A stretch of 64,000 nucleotides of DNA from Heterodera schachtii (Eukaryota; Nematoda; Chromadorea; Rhabditida; Heteroderidae): contig SIJG01000013.1 in NCBI GenBank assembly GCA_023374025.1, positions 712,846 through 776,845 of the forward strand. Direction: 5' to 3'. The translations under genes were made by a program, and so were the position numbers. Positions 8,191 through 15,935 of the stretch are shown in pieces. The notes beneath the pieces are model-generated. The model worked only from the letters and a program-made list of their open reading frames with translations. It searched no databases and was not told where the DNA came from. Each line of letters starts with the position of its first letter. The first letter of the stretch is position 1.

Positions 8191-11100
8191 ATGAAACGTT
8201 CAGCTCTTGCTTCACCTTCTTTTAAACAACAAATCGACAAAAAGCATGTATTTGATGTTATTGATGATATCTTTTGCCTTTTTTACGCTTTGGAATTGAT
8301 GCGTTACTACTCTTTATACATTAGGGGGGTAATGTCAAGAAAACGGTGGCGGTGGATTAACAACAACCAATCAACGATTCTTCGTAAAAAAGTAGAGCTT
8401 CTTGTACGGGAGGCGGGAATCTCGACAACTGAACCAGAATACGACCCAAACATATACATTCACCAGGTGCAAGGACTGTGGAACACCAAATATCCTGGTG
8501 ATGTTTTAGAAAAATAAATCATTATCTTTTATTTATTATTTGAAAATTTAAAAACACTCATATTGTAGGGTTCTGAAAAAAATTTTTTATAAGAAAAATA
8601 CCTGTAAAATTAAATTTAAAAAACTTTTATAATTACTAACCTTAATTGTATTTTTTATTATGAACTAATTGTTGAAATCATTTAAGGCGAATACAAAATC
8701 TTCATTTTTAATGATTACCAAATGCGGCCTATCACCAAATCAGATGTCAACGACTACCAATTCCCCATTCTGCTCTACCACCATAACAAACATTTTGATG
8801 GCATCAAAACCCTCTCCAAGTTCTTCAACAAAAGATATTATTGTCTCTCATGTGAAAGTTTCTACGAGCGAAAATCAAGCCACTCAATTACAACAAAAAA
8901 TGTTTGCACTGTAACAACAATTTCTACAATAAGGGTTGCTTTGAACGACATCTTCAAAAAGATCTCTGCACAAAGTTTCAACGATGCGAAGATTGTGGAG
9001 TAATTTACAACATAAAAGTACACGGGAAAACTGGTCATCAATGTGGAGAAAAATTTTGTCGTCTGTGTAAACAGTTCCATGTAAAACAAAACGACAAGAT
9101 GAACCCTTGTATGAGCTGCTTCATTCAGCCCATGAAACAGCAAAGAATTAAACCCTACAGGATCATCGCATACGATTTTGAGGCGACACAGGATAAGAAG
9201 GTGGACAAACGGTTCGAGCATGAGGTCAACTTTGCAGCGGCAACCATCATCTGCACCGACTGCATTATCAACAACGACTGGAACAAATCACTACAGGGGA
9301 AAAAGTGCACTATTTGCGGTCCTCACCGCACAATCACTTTCTCACCATTTGACTACTCGGAGACAACTGTTGACAAAAAAGTCGTCACACAACAGCCGCT
9401 ACGCGAATTCGTCCAGTGGCTCCTATTTGATCACAACAAAAACTATTCTACTGTCGCGTTTGCACATTTTGGGGGCCGTTATGATATAACATTGTTTATC
9501 AAGGAAATTATTAAGCAAGGTAGGAAATTCAGTTTTAAATTTTTTTAAACATTTTTTATAAGGAATACACACTCCACAAATAATTAAACAAGGAAATCGT
9601 ATCTATGAGCTCAAAATCAGTAAAAATGAACATGGGCCACTCACAATCTTGCGCGACAGCTACAATCTAATGCCTATAAAATTATCAGGGCTCATCAAAT
9701 CCTTCGGGCTTAAAATTCAAGTGAAAAAATTAAAACTAATAATATAATCTATTTTATTGGAAAATAATGTTTTTTTTCTATTTGTTTTCTAAGAAATAAT
9801 TTTATAACATTTATATTAATTTTCGAGGGGTAAAAAAAAACTTTATAAACCTTAGAGAAAAACAGGTAATTTGTGAGAAAAGTAACACTACAAATTTATA
9901 TTACACATTATAATGTATATGAATTATTATTTTTTATTTATGCTCTTCTTTATTTATTGTAAAATTAAAAAAAACAAATGCATTTTCTTAAGGACAAACA
10001 GTACTTCCCTCATCTATTTAACAAATCGGCAAACTACGACAACGTCCTCCCGCACCTTCGTTTCCGCGATGACTACTGTCCTAAACAGATGAAAAAGGCT
10101 GACTTGCAGAAATTTGACGACTGGTACAATAATAATCAACACCAAAAATTCAACCTCAAAGAAAAGCTCCCCGAATACTGCTGCAACGACGTCCAAATCC
10201 TCACCCATGCCCTCGTCGAATTACGCCGAGAGTTCAAACAACTTACACAACGGAACGGAAAACACGGGGGAATCGACATTCTTTGGCAAGCTATGACCAT
10301 CGCCAGCGCCTGCGTCAAAAACTATGCACTCAATCATTTAAAACCCAACTCACTCGCCATCGTCCCGGAAAAAGGCTACACACCACAACAGAATCAAAGT
10401 GCACTGGCCATCAAATACCTCGACTGGTACTCCAACATCAACAACGTCAACATTCAAACTGCACACTCCCGATACGGCGAATATGTATTTAAGCGTGAAG
10501 GGCAGATATACCAAGTGGACGGCTACATCAAAGGCACAAATGGGAAGCGAGACAAAATAATTGAAGTGAATGGGTGTCTATGGCACGGATGTGAAGAAGT
10601 GTTTTTGTAATATTGACGAAGAAACAAAAATGCCGAATGGAAAGACGCTGCGGGAGATTAGGGAGCGAGAAGAGAAGAAACATGAAATTTTGAGCCGTTA
10701 CGTCGATTTGGAGGTTGTTTGGGAGCACGAAATCAACGAGAAGCTAAAGAAGGACAAGCAGATGAAAGAGTTTTTCGACAACTGGAAGGACCGCTCACCA
10801 ATAAAAATCAGAGACGCTTTTCACGGAGGAAGGACAGACGTGAAAAAAATGCTTCACACAGCAAAGCCAGGTCAAAAAATCAGCTACAAGGACTTCACCA
10901 GCCTCTACCCGTGGACAAACTTTACGACTGACTACCCACTAGGCCACCCAAAAATCATCAGTGTCCCACCAAATGAGCAGACGGTAAACTGGCGCACCCC
11001 ATCCGACAACCCCTACAAAGGCCTTCTCAAAGTGCTGCTTCTACCGCCTAACAACAACATCAGCGTCAATGTTATGCCTGTAAAAATAAATGATCGCCTT

Positions 11101-12173
11101 CTTTTTCCAACCTGTGAAAAATGCGCTAAATATTTTACTAAAAAATACCCTAACGGCCTCAAGGACGATAACTACTCCTGCCCACACTTCAACCCCAACG
11201 ACCGAGCCTTCGTGTCCACTTGCACCCACCTTGAATTAAACGCCGCGTTGGAGGCTGGCTACACCGCCCGCAAAGTCTTCCACGTCCTCCAATACGACCA
11301 ATGGAGTAACAATGTATTCAAATCATACGTGAGCGAAATGATGGCCCTGAAAATTCACGCCACTGGCTTCCCGTCCTGGTGCAGCAATGAGAGAGAAAAG
11401 GACAAATACATTGAGGAGTGTTGGACCGAATTTGGGATTCATCTCGAGAAGGAGAAGATGAAACCAGAGCCCGGAAAGCGCTACATCGCCAAACTTTGCC
11501 TCAACTCACTCTGGGGCCGCTTTTCTATGAGGAATCTTATTTCGAAAACAATCATCACTGATGATCCTGAGCAACTACTAAAAGTTAACGACAATCAACG
11601 ACTCGATATTTCAAGTATTGATGACATTGACGAAGACAACGAAGTTATTATGATAAACTACAAAGAAAAAGAGGAATTCGTTGAGGAGAACAAATATTCT
11701 AATGTGGTAATTTCTCTCTTCACAACATCCGCAGCGCGCCTCCGTCTTTTGAGAATTTTAAAAAAGGTTACCGACACACCAGGCTGCCAAGTTTTATATT
11801 TTGATACGGTAAACAAAAAAGAAAAAAAAAGAAAAAATTATTCTTGATTAAATGATTTATTTTGAGGATAGCATAATTTATGCACACCCTGAAGACAATG
11901 ACCCACTCGCAACAGGAAAAGGTCATCTCGGCGAGCTCACGGACGAAAAACCGGACCACAATATTTTGGAGTTCATCAGTGCTGGGTGCAAAAACTACGG
12001 GTTGAAACTTCAACGGAAAGACAATGGTGGAATTGAATATGATTTAAAAATCAGAGGTTTTACACTTGATGAACAAACCACTCAAAAATTACATTATAAT
12101 AGTGTAAAAGACCAAATTGTGAAATATGTAACCAGTTCACCTGCATCACCAATTTCTGTAAAATATCCCAGCA
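8191..12173 (+). CDS. POLB: Maverick protein-primed type-B DNA polymerase, C-terminus displaced by an inversion
   Basis: Replicates the element. Exons: 8191-8497, 8687-9519, 9563-9720, 9993-11808 and 11867 onwards, joined by GT...AG introns of 189, 43, 272 and 58 nt. A Cys-rich region follows the N-terminal module (CLSC, CLHC, CEDCG, CRLC). Exo I is AYDFEAT, Exo II AHFGGRYD, Exo III YCCNDVQIL. NGCLWHGC precedes the palm. Pol A is DFTSLYPW, Pol B KLCLNSLWGRF, Pol C YFDT|DSI, split by the last intron. Two frame breaks exist: one at the A-run 8895-8900 and one near 10592-10600. The coding sequence ends at 12170, where the sequence switches to antisense gag; the remaining C-terminus is on the other strand at 15935-15651. 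A further 5' exon before 8191 cannot be excluded. Confidence 0.93.
8893..8902 (+). other. frame shift in the polymerase at an A-run
   Basis: The frame with LLYHHNKHFDGI and YYCLSCESFYE gives way here to the frame with CLHCNNNFYNKGCFERH. Moving back by one base joins them. In the incoming frame the run reads ACA AAA AAT, which matches a -1 slippery heptamer (A AAA AAT), so this could be ribosomal slippage, a lost A in the genome, or a base-calling error in a homopolymer. Confidence 0.7.
10590..10602 (+). other. second frame break in the polymerase
   Basis: Frame 0 runs through EVNGCLWHGCE and then meets a stop at 10607-10609, while the +1 frame continues with KCFCNIDEETKMPNGK. The family motif has Cys-Phe two or three residues after WHGC, so one extra base near GAAGAAG explains it. 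No slippery site is seen; a simple insertion or sequencing error is likely. Confidence 0.7.
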
Positions 12174-13022
12174 GTCTTTTTGCCAGTGACTTTTGCCTCC
12201 GCACGAATAGCAGGGCTGATCACGTTGGTCCGCCTTTCCTTTAGTAGCCGATGAATTTTCCGGCAGGAAATTTTGGCCTTTCTGGCTTTGCTGCGGCTTC
12301 ATTTTGGACTTCTGCTTGTCCCGGATTTGCTGCGGTTTGGCTCTGATGGCGCTGGTGCTGCATGGATTTGAGCTGAGGGAGAGCGCGCTTTCCTTTAGGA
12401 TTTGGTATTTGCGGCACTCCTCTCCGAGCTCTTGCAGTGAGGTCGACCGTCCGCTCGTTCGACTGTCTTCCAAGCGCTGAAGGCATTTTTGCCTCAGATC
12501 GGTGAATTCGTCTCGCAATGCAATGATCAGTATCATGCATTTGAGCTCCTCTTTGCTCAGCGACAGATCGGCATTTTCGCAAGACGAGTTGATCAATGCG
12601 ATCAAACTTTGCACGTCCTGATGCGCGTCTTGACGAATTTGGAAGCAATCAAAACGGCGGAGAAACAATGATCGGGTTTCTCCGAACAAATGTTTCAATT
12701 TCGCAGTCGTCTCGTCCCAGTTGAAATCGTTCTGAATTTTTGGTGCGATGCTGTCGATGTACCGCTTGTACTCCGCTTCGCCCAATTTGCCAATCAATAG
12801 CTGCACTTTGGACTGGTCGCTGAGTGCGTGTCCGTCCTGGGCGATGATCTGCCCATAGCGCTTTAGCCAAACGTCGAATGTATGCCCTAACTCAGGGTCA
12901 TACACGAATGTTGAAAGGCGGGCATCGATTGATGTCGCTAATGCAGCAGAACTGTTGGTTTGTTCCGCTGATGCTTTCAAAACAGCCTCCAAAATCAGTT
13001 TAAGCTGATTGGGGTCCATCAT
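12171..13022 (-). CDS. gag: Ty3/gypsy Gag, broken after the first zinc knuckle
   Basis: Packages retrotransposon RNA. I start it at the first ATG (13022); the open frame extends a few codons further up. About 284 residues remain: a helical capsid-like region (FDVWLKRYGQIIAQ, LLIGKLGEAEYKRYI, NDFNWDETTAKLKHLFG) typical of nematode Ty3 Gag, a Gln/Lys-rich linker, then a CCHC knuckle CYSCGGKSHWQKDC at the end. After the last Cys codon (12173-12171) the frame runs on for some 37 codons into antisense polymerase sequence, which is not Gag. The second knuckle and the rest of the polyprotein are on the plus strand from 15932, in the matching codon phase, so gag and pol were one open frame before the inversion. 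Confidence 0.88.
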
Positions 13023-13029
13023 CAATTGT

Positions 13030-13370
13030 TTAGCCAATCCGGCTTTTGAAGAATTTGTCGAGCCGACCCGGCTTTTGTTGAATTTTGGCGAGCCGACCCG
13101 GCTTTAGAAGAATAAGCAGTCCTTTGTCTGCTTTTTGACGGAATTGACGAGCCAACCCGGCTTTTGTCGAATTTTTGCTGAGCCGACCCGGCTTTTGACG
13201 AATTTTGATGAGCCGACCCGGCTTAGATGAATTCGGAGAGCCGACCCGGCTTTTGATGTCTAGCAGTTTCTTTGACTGCTTTTAGAATGTGCCGACTCGG
13301 CTTCAAAACAATTCACAGCCAATCCCGGCTTTTCGGTGAATTTGTTGTGCCGTCTCGGCTTTTTGCTTAC
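13030..13370 (-). repeat. tandem repeat in the gag leader
   Basis: About ten copies of a roughly 30-40 bp unit whose core on the plus strand is GAGCCGACCCGGCTTTTG, with variants GCCAACCCGGC and GCCGTCTCGGC. Two copies are separated by longer inserts containing GCAGTC...TTTGNCTGC. In the transcript the core reads AAAAGCCGGGTCGGCTC, which is partly self-complementary (GCCG/CGGC). It occupies the untranslated leader just upstream of gag. Confidence 0.75.
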
Positions 13371-13966
13371 TCGCCATCCCTCTTGGCTTTCCCCTTTTGC
13401 TCTTGCCTTTTGCTTTACCTTTCTCACTTTGGCTTTACCATTTCACTTTGCTTACCCATTTCAATTTTGCCTTTGCTTTAAAAATAAAAAGAAAACAAAA
13501 AAAACTTTTTCTCTTTTGTCTTTACATTAAAAATTTCTCCGCATTTTTGCCCTCTATCACTTCTGGGGCATTTCTCTTTTTTGTGCCTTTTCGACCATTG
13601 CGTGGGCATCCACCCGTTTTTGGCCCTTTTCATCAACGGCTACCCCTGCCCTTGGTGCCTATTTTGCCTTTGCTTTAGCCATTGCCCGGCCATTTTTCGC
13701 CGCTTTGGCCCTTGGTTCCGTTTCGTTGCCTTTGGCCAGCATTCCACTGACTCAGGCCCCTTTGCCCCCTTTTTGTTCCCCTTTTTTTTCCTGTGTTTAC
13801 CACAGTTTATATAGCTGCTGTGACATTCTCAGATTCATTGGGTTTGAATTAAACATAATGAATTTTACTTTTGTTGTCTTTTTTCTTGTAAAATGATAGT
13901 TTTTTAAATCCGTTTTTGTTATTTAAGTAAAACAAAATATTTAATGTCTTTTCATATTTGTGTTAG
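13371..13966 (-). promoter_or_regulatory. Ty3 leader and probable promoter region, junction with Maverick DNA
   Basis: On the minus strand this is a purine-rich leader upstream of the tandem repeats. A TATA-like TATATAAAC lies at 13813-13805, about 790 bp before the gag ATG. Beyond it, 13,815-13,966 is AT-rich and ends at the splice acceptor of the Argonaute fragment, so part of this stretch is probably Maverick intron. No LTR ends (TGTTG...CAACA) are seen. Confidence 0.4.
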
Positions 13967-14707
13967 AGATTCAAATCAAAGAAGGACGGCGCGGGCGGTG
14001 GCGGTGGAAGCGAAGGCGCAAAACTGCTCGGCGGGGGAGAGGAAGAGGAGGTAGATGGAGGCCGGCCAACTTTCGCCCCCCACCCCCCCCCCCCACTGTT
14101 TGTAGCCTGTTCGAATGCCGCTGCTCAACTACCTGTGCGCGTTCAACGACTGTTCAATGAAGGAGCTTCAACTGCTCTTCCACAGTGTCCACGCGCGACA
14201 GCGTATGGTCGCGCACCTGCAACAACACTGCCGACTTCATACCGCGCATCTGAAACCGGCGGAGCGTAACATTGCGCTCCACTGTCACGACCTCAGCGTG
14301 CAGAACGCGAACCGGACGTTCGCCTGTGGTGGCTATCTGGAGCTTACCGTAAGTCGGTGCGTGTGTAGAACCAATCATGGTGCGGCCTTCTGTCCAGGTT
14401 CGACAGTACTTCTTCGCCAAACACGGGCTAAAGCTGAAGCACCCGTACATGCCGTGCATGATCGAGTTCGGGGGCGGCACGCACGCATCCTACTATCCGT
14501 AAGCGGGGTACCCAAAAAATGGGGGAAGTGAGCGTTAACGCCTTCAGCCTGGAGCTCGTCAATGTCGTGCTCAAGCGCGCCAAACAGGAGACGGTGAAGC
14601 AAGAAGAGCCATACCGTCGTGAATCCGGCGACGTGGCTCCGACAAAGTCGATGGCAATGCCGGAACGACATTGTTGCCGCTGTTGCTGTCGATGTGCTAA
14701 CAACTAG
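13967..14707 (+). CDS. Argonaute fragment with a PAZ domain, no PIWI domain
   Basis: Exons 13967-14050, 14106-14348, 14398-14498 and 14548-14707 join with GT...AG introns (55, 49 and 49 nt) that keep frame, giving about 195 residues and a stop. PAZ features: MPLLNYLCAFN at the start of the domain, NRTFACGGYLEL, then TVRQYFFAKHGLKLK with HPYMPC, a glycine-containing loop, and YYPLELVNVV at the end. PAZ binds the 3' end of guide RNA. After PAZ come only 50 or so residues, including a Cys-rich end (CCRCCCRC), so there are no MID or PIWI parts. The first exon is Gly- and Glu-rich. Upstream exons are missing: the acceptor at 13965-13966 has no visible donor exon, next to the Ty3 junction. It may be a decoy-type PAZ protein or a decayed gene. 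Confidence 0.82.
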
Positions 14708-14823
14708 CTTTTTGAGAGACATGGTCATTGTAGATTTGCGCGCGTGATCACGTGACTTATTGTGCTGTTTTAGTTTTTGTGCATTTTTTTTAAAAATAAA
14801 TTACCATGTCCATGGATTTGTAG
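14708..14823 (+). other. short spacer between the Argonaute fragment and the TBP-like gene
   Basis: AT-rich, 116 bp. It ends in TTTGTAG directly before the TBP ATG, so it may contain an intron acceptor or a trans-splice site. Confidence 0.4.
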
Positions 14824-15573
14824 ATGATGATTTGTATCCGGAACAGTACGGTCACATTTACATTTTGCCAAAACAATCGGCCAACTGCTTTCTCGCACAC
14901 AGAATTCCGTGCGATGGCAACGCATGGCATCTGTACGGAGTACGCGCCGCGACGCTTCCCTGCCATCGTGTTACGCATTAGAGGCTACAACAGCGGTGAC
15001 CCCGATGGAGTGGCCACAGCTCTGCTGTTTCGCAGCGGACGTGTCGTCATGACAGGCGTACGCGCTCCCGCGTGCGGTCTTTGCTCGACAGTCAACGTGA
15101 TGGCGCATCGGGTGCGCCACCGGGTTGGGGCGGCGCTCCGTGGGGCTGGACTCTCAGCCGCTGCACGAGCCTTACGCATAGGGGAAGTGAGAGTGCGGAA
15201 CCTGGTGAGCAGCGTACGCTTGCCCTTCCGAGTGCACATTGAACGCTTGTACAACTCGTTGATGAGCCGACACTCGGCAATTGACCAAAACCACGACGAC
15301 GACGACAATGTTCTCGCCGACACCCAATTTGTCGGCGTGCGCAGCTGCCGTCTGGACTTCTGTGCCTTCCCAGCGCTACGCTGCACGCTCAGCATGGCAC
15401 TTTCAGAGTCACAACAACAACAACCGCAGAGCGTGGCTCCGCCGATCGCCGTCACTTTTCTGCTGTTTGTCAACGGCCAGCTGATCGTGACCGGCGTACG
15501 GCGCGTGGAGCACATCGATGCGGCCTTGCAGAACATCGAGACGATGGTCAACAGAAGCACTTACAGGCGATAG
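14824..15573 (+). CDS. TATA-binding-protein-like protein (TBP core, two repeats)
   Basis: A 249-residue protein matching the TBP saddle. Repeat 1: TVTFTFCQ, then TEYAPRRFPAIVLRIR, ALLFRSGRVVMTGVR. Repeat 2: VRVRNLVSSVRLPFRVHIERL, then CAFPALRCTL, TFLLFVNGQLIVTGVRR and DAALQNIETMV. The four positions of the DNA-kinking phenylalanines are all Phe (45, 69, 182, 215), and the repeat-2 minor-groove Asn is kept (Asn126), whereas repeat 1 has lost its Asn. Insertions relative to ordinary TBP lie at residues 54-63, 81-112, an acidic loop near 154-166 and a Gln-rich loop near 194-205. The start may be the ATG at 14824 or an exon beginning there, since TTTGTAG precedes it. Host TBP is far more conserved, so this is a diverged, element-borne copy. 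It probably binds promoters. Confidence 0.88.
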   Translation: MMICIRNSTVTFTFCQNNRPTAFSHTEFRAMATHGICTEYAPRRFPAIVLRIRGYNSGDPDGVATALLFRSGRVVMTGVRAPACGLCSTVNVMAHRVRHRVGAALRGAGLSAAARALRIGEVRVRNLVSSVRLPFRVHIERLYNSLMSRHSAIDQNHDDDDNVLADTQFVGVRSCRLDFCAFPALRCTLSMALSESQQQQPQSVAPPIAVTFLLFVNGQLIVTGVRRVEHIDAALQNIETMVNRSTYRR

Positions 15574-15650
15574 TCGAAATCCCCCACCCCCTTCCCCCAT
15601 AAAGTGCGACCACACTTTCACTTAATATTTTTGCGCATAAATTTAAAAAA

Positions 15651-15935
15651 TTATACATGTACCAAAAAATCAATATCATCATCATCACCATCAGTGTCGC
15701 TTTCGTCCGATAGTTCCCCATCTTCGGCTTCTTCCTCTTCATCAGCATCGTCACGGTCAGCTTCTTCGTCGTCGTACCAGCCAAACGGCCTGGTGAAGTA
15801 GGCATTCCCAGCGCCGCCGCCAGCCTCCCTGTCGTCAAGCGCAACGACCAACCCTTTGGTGTACACGGGCTGGTACAGCTTGGTGCCGCGGCGCGTGAAC
15901 ACCTCGGCACGCTTCGTACGCACAAAGCGGGTGCT
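15651..15935 (-). CDS. POLB: C-terminal fragment of the Maverick DNA polymerase, inverted
   Basis: Reads from the breakpoint (codon 15935-15933) to a stop at 15653-15651, 94 residues. TRFVRTKRAEVFTRRGTKLY then PVYTKGLVV and YFTRPFGWYDDEE match the end of Maverick polymerases, where an Arg-rich stretch, a Lys-x-Tyr segment and an aromatic-Gly end follow the thumb. It closes with an acidic tail rich in Asp/Glu. The open frame on the same strand continues above 15935, but that part is antisense to Ty3 zinc-knuckle and protease coding sequence and is spurious. In the pre-inversion order this end and the TBP-like gene are convergent, with 77 bp between the two stops. Confidence 0.85.
   Translation of the reverse strand, partial: STRFVRTKRAEVFTRRGTKLYQPVYTKGLVVALDDREAGGGAGNAYFTRPFGWYDDEEADRDDADEEEEAEDGELSDESDTDGDDDDIDFLVHV

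Larger units (their letters stand above)
12171..13966 (-). mobile_element. Ty3/gypsy retrotransposon, 5' part, in the inverted segment
   Basis: Contains the leader and gag. On its 3' side it ends at the inversion breakpoint. On its 5' side the junction with Maverick DNA is somewhere between about 13,815 and 13,966. No copy of the LTR found at 19363-19638 is present here, so the 5' LTR is lost or was replaced. Confidence 0.7.
1..15931. mobile_element. Maverick/Polinton element, right part, left end outside the window
   Basis: A chromodomain retroviral-type integrase, a protein-primed type-B DNA polymerase and three further Maverick-type proteins lie together, which is diagnostic of this class of large virus-like DNA transposon. 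Capsid, packaging ATPase and protease genes are not seen and should lie to the left. I found no terminal inverted repeat, so the boundaries are unknown; the element may continue past the retrotransposon at 19,639. Positions 12171-13966 belong wholly or mostly to an inserted Ty3 element. The coding parts are GC-rich (integrase cluster, Argonaute and TBP genes) or intermediate (polymerase) inside very AT-rich DNA. Confidence 0.88.
12170..15935. other. inverted segment, about 3.76 kb, with AGCA/TGCT at the two breakpoints
   Basis: At 12170-12173 the plus strand reads AGCA and at 15932-15935 it reads TGCT. Flipping the interval at these bases places the minus-strand polymerase C-terminus (codon boundary at 15935) in frame after the plus-strand polymerase (codon start 12170), and at the same time puts gag codon 12173-12171 in frame with codon 15932-15934 of pol, so that the two zinc knuckles become adjacent. 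Two independent genes repaired by one flip make an inversion, real or an assembly artefact, close to certain. The inversion happened after the Ty3 insertion, since one breakpoint is inside Ty3. Confidence 0.9.

Noticed and set aside
12060..12169. Extension of the gag frame past the zinc knuckle
   Set aside because: Reads antisense through the polymerase exon; not part of Gag.
14154..15621. Minus-strand open frames opposite the PAZ and TBP genes
   Set aside because: No recognisable domain, whereas the plus-strand frames show family motifs and splice sites.
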